In this document: positions 1 through 12,724 of the stretch, in pieces
Layout of the letters: each line of letters opens with the position of its first letter
Position numbering within the stretch: the stretch's first letter is position 1
Source: Tachypleus tridentatus
Lineage: Eukaryota; Arthropoda; Merostomata; Xiphosura; Limulidae
Assembly (NCBI RefSeq): GCF_004210375.1
Contig: NC_134828.1
Span: forward strand, 26,280,400 to 26,344,399
DNA length: 64,000 nucleotides
Direction: 5' to 3'
Position numbers and translations under genes: made by a program
Notes under the pieces: model-generated
Told to the model about the DNA's origin: nothing
Database searches by the model: none
Seen by the model: only the letters and a program-made list of their open reading frames with translations

Positions 1-2535
1 TGTTGTTTTTAACAAAAGACGATGTTGTGTACTTTAATTTTGACGTCTGTATTGTTGTTTTGAACAAAAGACGATGTTGTGTACTTTAATTTAGACGTCT
101 GTATTGTTGTTTTTAACAAAAGACGATGTTGTGTACTTTAATTTAGACAGCTGCATTGTTGTTTTTAACAAAAGACGATGTTGTGTACTTTAATTTAGAC
201 GTCTGTATTGTTGTTTTTAACAAAAGACGATGTTGTGTACTTTAATTTAGACGTCTGTATTGTTGTTTTTAACAAAAGACGATGTTGTGTACTTTAATTT
301 AGACGTCTGTATTGTTGGTTTTAACAAAAGACGATGTTGTGTACTTTAATTTAGACAGCTGCATTGTTGTTTTTAACAAAATAAGGTGTTATATACTTTA
401 ATACAGATGTCTGTATTGTTGTTTTTAACAAAAGATGGTGTTGTGTACTTTAATTTAGACGTCTGTATTGTTGTTTTTAACAAAAGACGATGTTGTGTAC
501 TTTAATTTAGACGTCTGTATTGTTGTTTTTAACAAAAGACGATGTTGTGAACTTTAATTTAGACAGCTGTATTGTTGTTTTTAACAAAAGACGATGTTGT
601 GTACTTTAATTTTGACGTCTGTATTGTTGTTTTGAACAAAAGATGGTGTTGTGTACTTTAATTTAGACGTCTGTATTGTTGTTTTTAACAAAAGATGGTG
701 TTGTGTACTTTAATTTAGACAGCTGCATTGTTGTTTTTAACAAAATAAGGTGTTATATACTTTAATACAGATGTCTGTATTGTTGTTTTTAACAAAAGAC
801 GATGTTGTGAACTTTAATTTAGACAGCTGTATTGTTGTTTTTAACAAAAGACGATGTTGTGTACTTTAATTTTGACGTCTGTATTGTTGTTTTGAACAAA
901 AGACGATGTTGTGTACTTTAATTTAGACAGCTGTATTGTTGTTTTTAACAAAAGACGATGTTGTGAACTTTAATTTAGACAGCTGTATTGTTGTTTTTAA
1001 CAAAAGACGATGTTGTGTACTTTAATTTTGACGTCTGTATTGTTGTTTTGAACAAAAGACGATGTTGTGTACTTTAATTTAGACGTCTGTATTGTTGTTT
1101 TTAACAAAAGACGATGTTGTGTACTTTAATTTAGACAGCTGCATTGTTGTTTTAACAAAAGACGATGTTGTGTACTTTAATTTAGACGTCTGTGTTGTTG
1201 TTTTTAACAAAAGACGATGTTGTGTACTTTAATTTAGACGTCTGTATTGTTGTTTTTAACAAAAGACGATGTTGTGTACTTTAATTTAGACAGCTGCATT
1301 GTTGTTTTTAACAAAAGACGATGTTGTGTACTTTAATTTAGACAGCTGCATTGTTGTTTTTAACAAAATAAGGTGTTATATACTTTAATACAGATGTCTG
1401 TATTGTTGTTTTTAACAAAAGATGGTGTTGTGTACTTTAATTTAGTCGTCTGTATTGTTGTTTTTAACAAAAGACGATGTTGTGTACTTTAATTTAGACA
1501 GCTGTATTGTTGTTTTTAACAAAAGATGGTGTTGTGTACTTTAATTTAGACGTCTGTATTGTTGTTTTTAACAAAAGATGATGTTGTGTACTTTAATTTA
1601 GACAGCTGTATTGTTGTTTTTAACAAAAGACGATGTTGTGAACTTTAATTTAGACAGCTGTATTGTTGTTTTTAACAAAAGACTATGTTGTGTACTTTAA
1701 TTTAGACGTCTGTATTGTTGTTTTGAACAAAAGATGGTGTTGTGTACTTTAATTTAGACGTCTGTATTGTTGTTTTTAACAAAAGATGGTGTTGTGTACT
1801 TTAATTTAGACAGCTGCATTGTTGTTTTAACAAAATAAGGTGTTATATACTTTAATAGAGATGTCTGTATTGTTGTTTTTTTAAAAAAGACGATGTTGTG
1901 TACTTTAATTTAGACGTCTGTATTGTTGTTTTGAACAAAAGACGATGTTGTGTACTTTAATTTAGACGTCTGTATTGTTGTTTTTAACAAAAGAAGATGT
2001 TGTGAACTTTAATTTAGACAGCTGTATTGTTGTTTTTAACAAAAGATGGTGTTGTGTACTTTAATTTAGACGTCTGTATTGTTGTTTTTAACAAAAGATG
2101 GTGTTGTGTACTTTAATTTAGACGTCTGTATTGTTGTTTTTAACAAAAGTTGGTGTTTTATACTTTAATTTAGACGTCTGTATTGTTGTTTTTAACAAAA
2201 GATGGTGTTGTGTACTTTAATTTAGACGTCTGTATTGTTGTTTTTAACAAAATATGGTGTTGTATACTTTAATTTAGACGTCTGTATTGTTGTTTTTAAC
2301 AAAAGATGGTGTTGTGTACTTTAATTTAGACGTCTGTATTGTTGTTTTTAACAAAATATGGTGTTGTATACTTTAATTTAGACGTCTGTATTGTTGTTTT
2401 TAACAAAAGATGGTGTTGTATACTTTGATTTAGAGGTTTGTATTGTTGTTTTAAACAAATGATGGTGTTGTGTGCTTTACTTTAGAGGTCTGTATTGTTG
2501 TTTTAAACAAAAGATGGTATTGTGTGCTTTACTGG
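1..2535. repeat. 52-bp tandem array (about 48 copies), truncated at window edge
   Basis: A 52-bp unit of the form tgttgttttt-aacaaaagac... repeats head to tail from base 1 and runs off the left edge. Copies are very similar, with recurrent variants: agacgtct or acagctgt in the same slot (both perfect 8-bp palindromes), and gacgatg or gatggtg. A strongly diverged variant (ataaggtgttatata) recurs near 381, 745, 1369 and 1835, spaced by about 7, 12 and 9 units, which suggests block duplication (higher-order structure). Copies decay after about 2400. No coding capacity is apparent. Confidence 0.95.
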
Positions 2536-3609
2536 TGGTATCGCTGATAGATAAATTGTACTATATGAAGCAGATCTGTTGATGGAACTTCATTGGATCT
2601 AGCTAAATTATATGTACATTTAAAACAGTTAAGAAAGTATTATGCTTCTCTGATTCAGTTTTTTCAGGTTTTAAACAGTTAAAAAATCGAGGGTCTGTGT
2701 TTCTAGTACGTGCTCTCATATTTAGATAAAATATCCTACATTTATTTGGAATGTATTTATATGGAAGTGAATCGGTTTTATTACAGTAGGTTTAAATGAA
2801 CTTATAAGTTCGGTTACACTAAGTTTAAATGAATATATTCGTGTAAATAAACGCGTAACTCGTGGGTGTGGCATCTGTTATTTAAAGCACGTGTGTACTA
2901 CACGTGTGAATGACATCACATCTTTAATTTCTGCTCATCCAACCGTTCTTTCTTCCAAGTTGTTATCGCTTATTGTCGGATGTTGCTCAGTTGCCTCGTC
3001 CTCTCGTGTCTATAATCGCGTGCTATTGCGATGATTAAAATGAGTTGTTTGTTCACGAACAGGCTAATAAGAAGAGACGCCGTGGAAATAAAAATAACAT
3101 AAAATTGGACACTCTTTAAAACACAAACACGGCTACTTTATTGAAGTGTTCATAGTTGGTATATAATCATTCTTGCTGGGAATCTCAGTGGAACCATCGT
3201 CTTCAAATTAGATGAAGCCCTGGAGATGATTTGAATACACACCCTCAACACTGTTGGCTGGGAAAATCGATTCCAGCTTTGTCCTTACCTCTCCTGTTCT
3301 TCAGAGAAAGAAGAAACTCATATAGAAAAACGTACACTTAATGTAGGATTATTTACTGTTCCGGCGTAACTTTAATGAATCCCTTTATGAGAGTTTTTCA
3401 TGATGGCGGAAAGATACTAATACTGTTAATATATTCAGGAATTTGAATGAGCAGTAAATGAAAAAAAAATAGAGGAAAGGAGAAAAAGCAATATGAACAA
3501 GAAACTTGAAGAAAGTTATATCATTTATTTAATTTACATTAATGGAGTTACGTTTCATTTTCAATAGAAAATTTGATAACAGCTTGCTTTATACTAGAAT
3601 GAAATATCA
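2536..3609. other. non-repetitive intergenic sequence, no gene seen
   Basis: AT-rich unique sequence between the 52-bp array and a SINE. An inverted pair of CACGTG-containing motifs (acacgtgt-like) lies near 2888-2908. No ORF, splice-flanked coding segment or RNA gene could be supported. Confidence 0.5.
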
Positions 3610-3883
3610 GCCCGGCATGGTCAGGTGAATTAAGGCGTGCGACTCGTAATCCGACGGTCGCGGGTTCGAATCCCCGTCGCGCCAAACAGGCTCGCCCCTT
3701 CTAGCCGTGGGGGCGTTATAAAGCTACGGTCAATCTCACTATTCGTTGGTAAAAGAGCAGCCCAAGAGTTGGCGGAGGGTGGTGATGACTAGCTGCCTTC
3801 CCTCTAGTTTTACACTGCTAAATTAGGGATGGCTAGTGCAAATAGCCCTCGAGTAGCTTTGCGCGAAATTCAAACAAACAAAG
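3610..3883 (+). mobile_element. tRNA-derived SINE, family A, full-length
   Basis: It begins with a tRNA-like head (cccggcatgg...) with a clear RNA polymerase III B box, ggttcgaatcc, at 3662-3672. A unique body follows (ttggtaaaagagcagcccaag..., ctagctgccttccctctag) and it ends at gcgcgaaattcaaacaaac. Flanks gaaatatca (3601-3609) and gaaatacca (3883-3891) look like a target-site duplication. Other copies of the same body occur in this window in both orientations. Confidence 0.9.
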
Positions 3884-5436
3884 AAATACCACACTACCTA
3901 TCACGTCATCACAGCGCCCCCAATTGTATCATCTATTGATGTAGCTTGGCAGCTCCAGTTGAAAGTACCATCTCAAAGCACTGCTTGATGTTTCTTATAA
4001 CACTATCTAATAGCGCCATCTCGTGACAGTATCTTTTTATATCAATCGGTAATCTTTAGATTAATCCTATGTGCATGTATTTTGCAAACACAAAATAAGA
4101 GAAATAATAATAAATATTGCAATTCAGATTAATAAGATCAGATATATTAAATTTTATGTATCAATGCTGTTAGTCTTAGTAATAATAAATAAATAATAAA
4201 GTGTACTTTACTTATGTAACACAAAAACACTAGTTGTCTGCTTCAAGTAATAGCGTAGGTTTAATTTTTTTTAGTTTCGAAAATTTCGCTTACAACCATT
4301 TTGTAGTAATAATTGTCAGTGTTAACTTCCGGTCCAACTTTCGTAACATAATCTGTTAGCGTCATTTGAGAACACCAACTGGTAGTACCACTTAGTAACA
4401 CCAGATAATAGCACCAACTGATAAAACCACACGATAGCACTAACATATGATAGTACCAACATCAGTTGGTAACAAGTAGCAGTTGCGAGTAAGGGTGGTT
4501 TACAAAAAACATATGATGAATAAAAAAACAGATAACTTAACTATTTCTTTCCAAACGTATAATACTTTCCTCGTGCAATACTTTCCAAACGTACAATACT
4601 TTCCTCGTGCAATACTTTCCAAACGTACAGTACTTTCCTCGTACAATACTTTCCTCCACTTTCAAGATGCCACGAATTTTGTAATAAAAATGAACACCGA
4701 CAATCAATTTCACAACTGGTAACATCGCAACATGCTCGGGGTTAGTGTGCACGCAACAAGCAACTTAAGGAAAGACGGGTATATTAATGTGTTTGGATAA
4801 AAAGTGTGAACCGCACACGGGAAGCGTAAACAGGTCCGAGCAGTTTAGTTTTCTCTGTGAGCGTCTAGAAAGACTGGCGATCGTACACGGTTCTTAGTCA
4901 GACACAAACCAGTTTGAAAAGTAAAAAAAGAACGTCTTACATGTTTTTGTGTATCCATTCTTCACTGTGGCTGTTTTTGCCTTTTCTTAGCTACACAATG
5001 TTATAATAAATCATTCACGTAAAAAAACATAGACAGGGGCGCGAGACAAGGAATGTTGTGGCGCTGTATCAAATCCTGGCTTCAAGTACAGAAGTAAATT
5101 GTTTTAACATAATAACAACCGAATACATAGATTCCATAATATACAGGATTTTGTTAACAGGGGTTTCAGCGCCCTAACTATAAGAAGTGTTACAGAGACC
5201 ACAAACACAAAAATAATATTGTTTGTTGTTAAGTACAAAGGTAAAAAATGGTCTGTCTGTGCTCCACCAACTGCAGGTATCGAAACTGTATTTTTAACTT
5301 TATAAGCCTAGAGATTTACCACTGAGCCTTCTGTGTGGCCGTTAAAAACAATAATATCGTTTTAAAGTATATATATATATATGATAAACACTTACCAATC
5401 CTTCGGTGGTGTATTAAGAATTTTTAAAATATAAAA
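3884..5436. other. intergenic with two small degenerate repeats
   Basis: About 4340-4480 holds degenerate ~22-bp repeats around the words taccac/taacacca. About 4545-4660 holds three to four ~34-bp copies of aatactttcc...cgtacaatactttcctcg. Around 5365-5385 there is a short TA run. Small ORFs here overlap these repeats and show no family resemblance. No gene is called. Confidence 0.5.
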
Positions 5437-6925
5437 TGACCAGCCAGTAGTAAAGCTGTACCTGGCTCTTCTTGACAGTTTAAATATCCGGTCAGTAGTA
5501 AAGCTGTACCTGGCTCTTCTTGACAGTTTAAATACCCAGTCAGTAGTAAAGCTGTGCCTGGCTCTTCTTGACAGTTTAAATATCCGGTCAGTAGTAAAGC
5601 TGTACCTGGCTCTTCTTGACAGTTTAAACACACAGTCAGTAGTAAAGCTGTGCCTGGCTCTTCTTGACAGTTTAAATATCCAGTCAGTCGTAAAGCTGTA
5701 CCTGGCTCTTCTTGACAGTTTAAATAATCAGCCAGTAGTACAGCTGTACCTGGCTCTTCTTGACAGTTTAAATACCCAGTCAGTAGTAAAGCTGTACCTG
5801 GTTCTTCTTGACAGTTTAAATACCCAGTCAGTAGTACAGCTATTCCTGGCTCTTCTTGACAGTTTAAATAATCAGCCAGTAGTACAGCTGTACCTGGCTC
5901 TTCTTGACAGTTTAAATAACCAGTCAGTAGTACAGCTATTCCTGGCTCTTCTTGACAGTTTAAATAATCAGCCAGTAGTACAGCTGTACCTGGCTCTTCT
6001 TGACAGTTTAAATAATCAGCCAGTAGTACAGCTGTACCTGGCTCTTCTTGACAGTTTAAATACACAGTCAGTAGTAAAGCTGTACCTGGCTCTTCTCGAC
6101 AGTTTAAATATCCAGTCAGTAGTACAGCTGTATCTGGCTCTTCTTGACAGTTTAAATATCCAGTCAGTAGTACAGCTGTATCTGGTTCTTCTTGACAGTT
6201 TAAATATCCAGTCAGTAGTAAAGCTGTTTCCGTTGCTTCTTGATAGTTTAAATAACCAGTTAGTAGTACAGCTGTACCTGGCTCTTCTTGACAGTTTAAA
6301 TAACCAGTCAGTAGTACAGCTATTCCTGGCTCTTCTTGACAGTTTAAATAATCAGCCAGTAGTACAGCTGTACCTGGCTCTTCTTGACAGTTTAAATAAT
6401 CAGCCAGTAGTACAGCTGTACCTGGCTCTTCTTGACAGTTTAAATACACAGTCAGTAGTAAAGCTGTACCTGGCTCTTCTCGACAGTTTAAATATCCAGT
6501 CAGTAGTAAAGCTGTACCTGGCTCTTCTTGACGGTTTAAATAATCAGCCAGTAGTACAGCTGTATCTGGCTCTTCTTGACAGTTTAAATATCCAGTCAGT
6601 AGTAAAGCTGTACCTGGCTCTTCTCGACAGTTTAAATATCCAGTCAGTAGTAAAGCTGTACCTGGCTCTTCTTGACGGTTTAAATAATCAGCCAGTAGTA
6701 CAGCTGTATCTGGCTCTTCTTGACAGTTTAAATAATCAGTTAGTAGTACAGCTGTATCTGGCTCTTCTTGACAGTTTAAATATCCAGTCAGTAGTAAAGC
6801 TGTTTCCGTTGCTTCTTGATAGTTTAAATAACCAGTTAGTAGTACAGTTGTTCCTGTCTCTTCTTGAGAGTTTAAATAACCAGTCAGTAGTACAGCTGTA
6901 CCTGTCTCTTCTTAAGAGTTTGAAT
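5437..6925. repeat. 48-bp minisatellite, about 31 copies, open in long frames on both strands
   Basis: The unit contains cctggctcttcttgacag and agtttaaata. Because 48 is a multiple of three, any stop-free frame stays open: the minus strand reads as about 21 copies of a 16-residue repeat (core NCQEEPGT) over 5424-6449, and the plus strand also has a long frame (6233-6931). Many units carry the perfect 12-bp palindrome gtacagctgtac. There is no start context, splice signal or non-repeat coding flank, so I treat it as non-coding. Confidence 0.93.
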
Positions 6926-7435
6926 AACTAGTCTTGGATTTTTAAGTTCTAATTTCTAAGAGGTTGAGAGGGTTTCTGAAGTGGTATTGTGTATAATGTT
7001 TGTATTTTACATGATGTATATTCTGAAGCGATACTTGTATATGATGTGTATTCTCGAGCGATACTTTATATATGATGTGTGTTCTCAAGTGTTACTGTGT
7101 GTGATATATTGTGCTCTTTATGATGTGTGTTCTTCCGTGGTACTATATAAAACGTAATTATATAATGTAAGTTTTCTCACGTTGTACTATATATATCAAA
7201 CTAATCTTGTCTTATATCACGTAAATGTCAAAATATACCCTACTATAAATCACGTTATATTAAAGTACCCCTGCTATAAATCACGTACGTTTCAAAGTAA
7301 CTCTGGTATAAATCATGTGTTATATCAAAGTATCAATGCTATAAATTATATGTTACATGAAACTAGCCTTGCTTTTAATGACGTGTTATATCAAAATAAC
7401 CCTGCTATAAATCACACGTTATACAAAATGATTAA
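6926..7435. repeat. degenerate short tandem repeats
   Basis: Two adjacent degenerate arrays. About 7005-7150 repeats tgatgtgtattctc...gatact (~40 bp). About 7190-7430 repeats ~35-bp units of the type ataaatcacgttatatcaaagta. The small plus-strand ORF over the second array is a by-product of the repeat. Confidence 0.7.
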
Positions 7436-7589
7436 AATGTTACATGACTGATGTGTTAATCCGTAGAAACATATTTAACGCTACGTTTTTTATAAATATG
7501 AACCAAATTTTGCAGAAAAGAAATGAGACGAGTTTTATATGACAGCTTTTGTGATTCACTATAGTATTTGAGGGTAACGCAGCCACTAG

Positions 7590-7732
7590 TCCGCTTAGGT
7601 TCGTGTGTGTATGTTTTCTTATAGCAAACCCACATCGCGTATCCGCTGTGTACAGCGAGAGGATTCGAGCCCCTGATTTTAGCATTGCAGGTCCGAAGAC
7701 TTATCGCTGTCCCACTAGGATATGGGGTCCAT
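7590..7732 (-). mobile_element. tRNA-derived SINE, family C
   Basis: Read on the minus strand it has a tRNA-like head with the B-box-like segment gggctcgaatcct, followed by a short body matching the other family C copies here (about 23085, 27045 and 29838). Shared words on the plus strand are tagcaaa-cccaca, aggattcgagcccctga and gaagacttatcgctgt. The minus ORF across it (7456-7740) is a by-product. Confidence 0.75.
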
Positions 7733-7740
7733 TGGATCAC

Positions 7741-8509
7741 ATAGGTTCGTAAGAGGAGACAACTGTCTTAGTAATAAAACTTATTATTTTCGTGTCTTAT
7801 AGTGAAGTTCCGTATATTTGATTTTCATACGTCAGAAGATTCGTAGAAAAGAAACATAACATTTCAAAGGACATTTGTTGTGAGGGAAAAAATAATGATT
7901 AATCTGATATTAACAGTTTTTTATATCACTTATATCGTATAAGAACTTTTGGAAATATTTACGTAGAGAAGCTATTGTGACGAGAGAGAAAAGAACAGAA
8001 AAAAATGAAACTTCCATCTTTCTCTAATGCTCTTGTTATCTTTAGCCTAACGGGTAAATTCGATAACTATAACCTTCATATTTCAATGTAACTTTTTATA
8101 ATGTGTTTCCACTCTTATTATACTTAATATATAAGGTTGTTCATGATGTTTAGTATTAGCAAGAAAAATATGGCTAATCTCCAACAGACTTCCAGTTGCA
8201 CACCGGAAGTAATGAAGAAACTAAACGATTGTGCAAGAAATAGCCCAAGAACATAGCGAGTCATTTTTTGAAAGTAAAGAGCATTCTGTTAAAACGGTAA
8301 ACAAGATAGCACACAAGGAGTTAGGCCTAGAAAAGCAACGTCATAATGATATTTAAAAGCTTTTCCCAAAGCTCATAACCGAATGTAAATACATTGTTTA
8401 AAGATGTAGAAACGACATTTGACACAAAGTAATTATGTCGTCAGAGTGAATATCAGAGTCATGTGTGTCCACTTAATGACTCTAAAAGTTTGGACAACTT
8501 ATTAAAAAT
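7741..8509 (+). other. intergenic; weak coding-like fragment at about 8228-8357
   Basis: Most of this segment is featureless AT-rich sequence. About 8228-8357 is open for roughly 42 codons on the plus strand and reads as helix-rich sequence ending in NKIAHKELGLEKQRH before a stop. It is reminiscent of the helix-turn-helix part of Tc1/mariner-type transposases, but is too short and decayed to assign. No other gene was seen. Confidence 0.25.
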
Positions 8510-9005
8510 GAACCAGAATACAGTACAAACGACTGTCATCGTATCCTGAAACTCAAGTAATTAAACCTGAATACTACCACCATAGCCTACTACTACACGC
8601 CACTAACTGTCATACCTTCCTGAAAGCTCAAGTAATTAAACCTGAATACTACCACCATAGCCTACTAACACGCCACTGACTGTCATATTTTCCTAAAAAC
8701 TGAAGTATTTTACTGTGTCTTCATGACTCTTAAATTAACTGTCATGCTCTGATGAAAGCTGGAGTAAGTAAAGATGGCCACTAGTATGATCTTCTTACAC
8801 GCTGTTAACTGTCATACGATGACTGCTTAAAGTGAAGGCATTTCCAACTATTACATAGCTCGAGTTGACTACCACCCAGGCCTAGTGACTGTCGTCACTG
8901 CCTGTCATTTTTTGCTGAAAGCGGAACTATTAATGACCATTACATATTAATGAATTCTAGTTGACAACCAGCGAGGACTGCTGACTGTCATCCTGATGGT
9001 AATAA
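8510..9005. repeat. degenerate ~75-85-bp tandem repeat
   Basis: Recurrent words are aactgtcat, ctgaaa, aagtaattaaacctgaat and actaccaccatagcctact. Two copies near 8540-8670 are nearly identical and the rest are progressively diverged. No coding signal. Confidence 0.75.
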
Positions 9006-9289
9006 AACAGTTTTACAGTTACTGTGAATTATTTCAGCTCTAAGCTAAAAGAAAATGAATCCAAATACCTTACAACATGTAAGGGAACGGGAATTTGGGT
9101 TCCTTTATTAAAACTGTTATTCTTGAGGTCATATTGTGTTTGAAACATGCGCACCTCTCGCTGAACTGGTTCTATAATCCTTCAGTTTATCAATAGTTAT
9201 TTCTGCTTAGAAAGTAAAGACAAAAAACATTTGATGATACTTAAGTAGCATGTCCACTTTCTTCTGTTTCAACAATATCGCTAGGGGAG

Positions 9290-9538
9290 GTACGTTTGTT
9301 TGTTTGTTTCACGATTTTGCGTAAAGCTACTCGAGGGCCATCTGCGCTAGCCGTCCCTAATTTAGCAGTGTAACGCTAGAGGGAAGGCAGCTAGTCATCA
9401 CCACCCACAGTCAGCTCTTGGGCTACTCTTTTATCAACGAATAGTGGGATTGACCGTCACATTATAACGCCCCCACGCCTGAAAAGGCGAGCATGTTTGG
9501 TGCAACGGGGATGTGAACCCGCGACCCTCAGATTAAGA
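9290..9538 (-). mobile_element. SINE family A, truncated in tRNA head
   Basis: On the plus strand it starts with the reverse of the tail (cgtaaagctactcgagg) and runs through the family A body. It breaks off inside the tRNA head after gcgaccctcagatta, so the 5' end of the element is missing. Confidence 0.88.
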
Positions 9539-9699
9539 GGGGGATACATGAAAAAGAACAAAACAAAAGTTCTTTCGGATTCTATAGGGAGCTCTGGTGC
9601 TCACGGTTCTTAGCGTGTCTTATTTTAAGTAAAATGTTTAATTATACACCACTTCAACGTTTTCCTGCATAAACTACAAGAATGTATGTTTACCCTAAC

Positions 9700-9890
9700 T
9701 TTGACATATATAATATTATGTATTATCTTGTAAGGCGTAGTGGAATGTACCCTTCAATATAATATTATGTATCATCTTGTAAGGCTTAATGGAATGTACC
9801 TCACAATATAATATTATGTATCATCTTGTAAGGCTTAGTGGAATGTACCTCACAATATAATATTATGTATTATCTTATAAGACTTAGTGG
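9700..9890. repeat. ~49-bp tandem repeat, about 3.5 copies
   Basis: The unit contains aatataatattatgtatcat, then cttgtaaggcttagtgg, then aatgtacct. Copies are almost identical. Confidence 0.85.
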
Positions 9891-10139
9891 TCAACGGACC
9901 TTGAAATCACAAAAAGAACAACAATAAATTATTTTTACTTTAAGTTTTCCTCTCTTATATATTTAACGTTTTACGTCTTGTTGACTAAACAACTGAAAGA
10001 AAGACAGGGGGATGAAGCCAAGTGTGCATATTAATTTAACAACAACAATCTTAAGCGGTTTAAGGGTGAGGGAAGTGTAGTGGGGGAACAATTTTGAAAA
10101 AAAAAAATATCAGTAAAATTTTCACCAGTCTCGAATGAA

Positions 10140-10258
10140 TGCCCCTAGTGGCATGTCTGTGGACTTACAACGCTACAAACTGGGTTCGAAGCCCTTGGTG
10201 CGCTGAGCACAGATAGCCAATTGTGTAGTTTTGTGCTTAATTTCGAACAAACAAACTC
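10140..10258 (+). mobile_element. tRNA-derived SINE, family B
   Basis: It has a tRNA-like head (cccctagtggcatgtctg..., B-box-like gggttcgaagccc) and then the diagnostic body gagcacagatagccaattg and tttgtgcttaatttcg. Other family B copies or fragments lie near 13980, 14432, 24976, 45025 and 52355. Confidence 0.8.
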
Positions 10259-10439
10259 GACTGAATGATAGATGTTCAAACTAAAAGATTAAAGGACCAA
10301 ACTTGAACACAAATAACTTTCTCTAAGGCTCTCGTAGGCTTAGAAAACAATAATGTTATCAGGTTACTGAATTAATTGTTCAGCACGAAATCAGGTAAAT
10401 AATTCTCTGTTTACAAGGTATTTTTCAGGTAAAATAAAT

Positions 10440-10753
10440 AATGATTTATTCAGCAGGTCTTTGTGAATTGTTCATTTTGTGTACAAATGAATTGTTCAGT
10501 ATGTATTTTTATATTGTTTAGCAAGTATCCTTGAATTGTTCAGCGGGTGTTCGCGAATTATTCAGTAGGTATCCTTAAATTGTTTAGCAGGCATTCTTAA
10601 ATTGTTTAAAAGATATACTTGAATTGTTCAGCAGGTGTTCGTGAAGTGTTCAATTGTTCAGTAAGCATTCTTAAATTGTTCAGCAGGTATCCTTAAATTG
10701 TTCAGTATGTATCCTTAAATTGTTCAGTAGGTATCCTTGAATTGTTCAGCAGG
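10440..10753. repeat. ~22-bp degenerate minisatellite with SINE inserted at its right end
   Basis: Repeats of the type ttgttcagcaggtatccttaaa, about 14 copies. A family A SINE (next entry) interrupts it; one more partial repeat (ctcagcaggtatccgtgac) resumes after the SINE at 11031. Confidence 0.85.
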
Positions 10754-11030
10754 TTTGTTGTTTTTGTTTTAATTTCGCGCAAAGCTACTCGAAGGCTATC
10801 TGCGCTAGCCGTCCCTAATTTAGCAGTGTAAGACTAGAGGGAAGGCAGCTAGTCATCACCACCCACCGCCAACTCTTGGGCTACTCTTTTAGCAACGAAT
10901 AGTGGGATTGACCGTCACATTATAACGCCCCAAAGCTGAAAGGGTGAGCATGTTTGGTGCGACCGGGATTCGAACCCGCGACCCTCGGATTACAAGTCAA
11001 ACGCCTTAACACGCTTGGCCATGCCAGGCC
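10754..11030 (-). mobile_element. SINE family A, full-length
   Basis: Complete family A copy in reverse orientation, with tail at left and tRNA head at right (gggattcgaacccgcga is the reverse B box). The flanks tcagcaggt on both sides are consistent with a 9-bp target-site duplication, although the target is itself a tandem repeat. Confidence 0.92.
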
Positions 11031-11244
11031 CTCAGCAGGTATCCGTGACTTGATTACTGGTGATTCTTCTCTGGCCTTCAACATCAATATTTATGTCGCA
11101 TATTGTGTTATTTTAAGTTGAAACTATCTCTTTCGCTCTAGGGAATGTTTAGACAGTACTGCTGAGTCTCTGTTCATAGTTTCATTTGTATATTTTGGGT
11201 TGTTTCGTGCAATATTAACAGCAGAGAAAGTGGTCTTTGCTGTT

Positions 11245-11345
11245 CAAAAATCATGTTTTCATTGGTTCTCACGTTTAAACGCAATGTTTCCATTGGTTCT
11301 CACGTTCAAACGCAATGTTTCCAGTGGTTCTCATTTATCTAGACA
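11245..11345. repeat. ~31-bp tandem repeat, three copies
   Basis: Three copies of cattggttctcacgttcaaa followed by cgcaatgttt, with the last copy diverged. Confidence 0.8.
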
Positions 11346-11439
11346 ATAGAAAAAAAAACAACTAGTGTGCCTCATCTCTTAACAGTTTTTGTAACAAAAT
11401 GTACATTTTTTTAGGTTAACGTTATCACAGGCCAGAGAG

Positions 11440-12290
11440 ATTAATGTACCTGTCCTCTATCTAAACATCTAATTAATGTTATCTAGTAACTAGTTCGTTA
11501 TCTAAATAATTAGTTAGTTTTATTTTAGAACAGAGTCTGGTTTATGTATCTGTTTATTGTCTGAATAACTGATTGTTTAATCTTAGAACAGTCTGATCAA
11601 CGTATCTGTTCATTATATAAAAATTAGTTATTTTTATCCAAGAACAAAGTATGATCTATGTATCTGTTCACGGTATAAATAATTATGTTAGATATTTTAT
11701 CTTTGAACAGAGTCAAATCTACGTATCTACTCATTATGTAAACAATCTCAGACCAAAATATGATCTATGTATCTATTCACAACCTAACAAATAATTACTT
11801 AGATTTATCTTGAAACAAAATCTGATCTGTGTATCTGTTAACAGTCTAAAAAATTGGTTTCACCTTGGAATAGAGTATGGTCGATGTATCTGTTCACTAA
11901 CCAAATGATTAGTTTTACCTTGGAATAGAGTGTGGTCTATGTATCTATTCACTAATTGAAGAAATAGTTTCCTCTCGGAATAGAGTGTGGTCTATGTATC
12001 TGTTCACTAATTGAACAATTTGTTTTATCTCGTAATAGAGTCTGGTCTATGTATTTATTCACTAACTAAACAGTTTGTTTTATCTCGGAATACAGTGTGG
12101 TCTATGTATCTGTTTACTAACTGAACAATTAGTTTTATCTCAGAATACAGTGTGGTCTATGATCTGTTCACTAACAAGACAATTTGTTTTATCTCGAAAT
12201 AGAGTTTGGTCTATGTATCTGTCTACCAACTAAACAGTTTTATGTAGGAATAGAGTGTGGTCTATGTATATGTTCACAAACTAAATATAT
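11440..12290. repeat. degenerate ~60-bp tandem repeat, about 13 copies
   Basis: Units contain tggtctatgtatctgttcac, then aact-aa-aattagtttta, then tctcggaatagagtg. Divergence rises to the left, as if growth occurred at the right end. No ORF survives across units. Confidence 0.85.
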
Positions 12291-12724
12291 TTTTGTACTT
12301 TACTGAAAATCGTCATCAAAGGCTCCTGGTTTGGATATTAGAACATCTATGTTAACATTATTTTAAAATGTGTTGACTGGGGGAGGGGAATATCACAAGG
12401 CACCCATTGAAAGAAATGCAGTTTAGATACCAACGTGCGAAAGGCTTAACCCGATGATTCTTCAAGTGAATAGATTTTGAACAAAACCTTGTGCAAACTG
12501 TAGTACGTGTTACTGGCGTGAAGTTGGAAGAACACAGAGACTGCAGTGAAACAAACACAGTGCTGGGAGATCGAAAAATACTAAAAATAAAAAACAAGTA
12601 AAAACACGACAAAGTAATGAACGAAATCGAAACACGTTGTTCTAAAAAACAAAACTTTCCGAGTTATGTTTTTCTTTTAATTTCTTGTCAATCAATTCAG
12701 GTGATCGTGGTGGACCAGACGATT

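Noticed and set aside
3610..3685. Possible genuine tRNA gene
   Set aside because: The tRNA-like head is joined to the common SINE body, is flanked by a target-site duplication and does not fold into clean arms. The same applies to the other heads.
5424..6449. 341-codon minus-strand ORF made of 16-residue repeats
   Set aside because: Entirely within a 48-bp minisatellite. The period is a multiple of three, so frames stay open automatically; the opposite strand is also open.
12358..12612. 84-codon minus-strand ORF next to the 60-bp array
   Set aside because: Low-complexity hydrophobic start and no family resemblance; likely chance.
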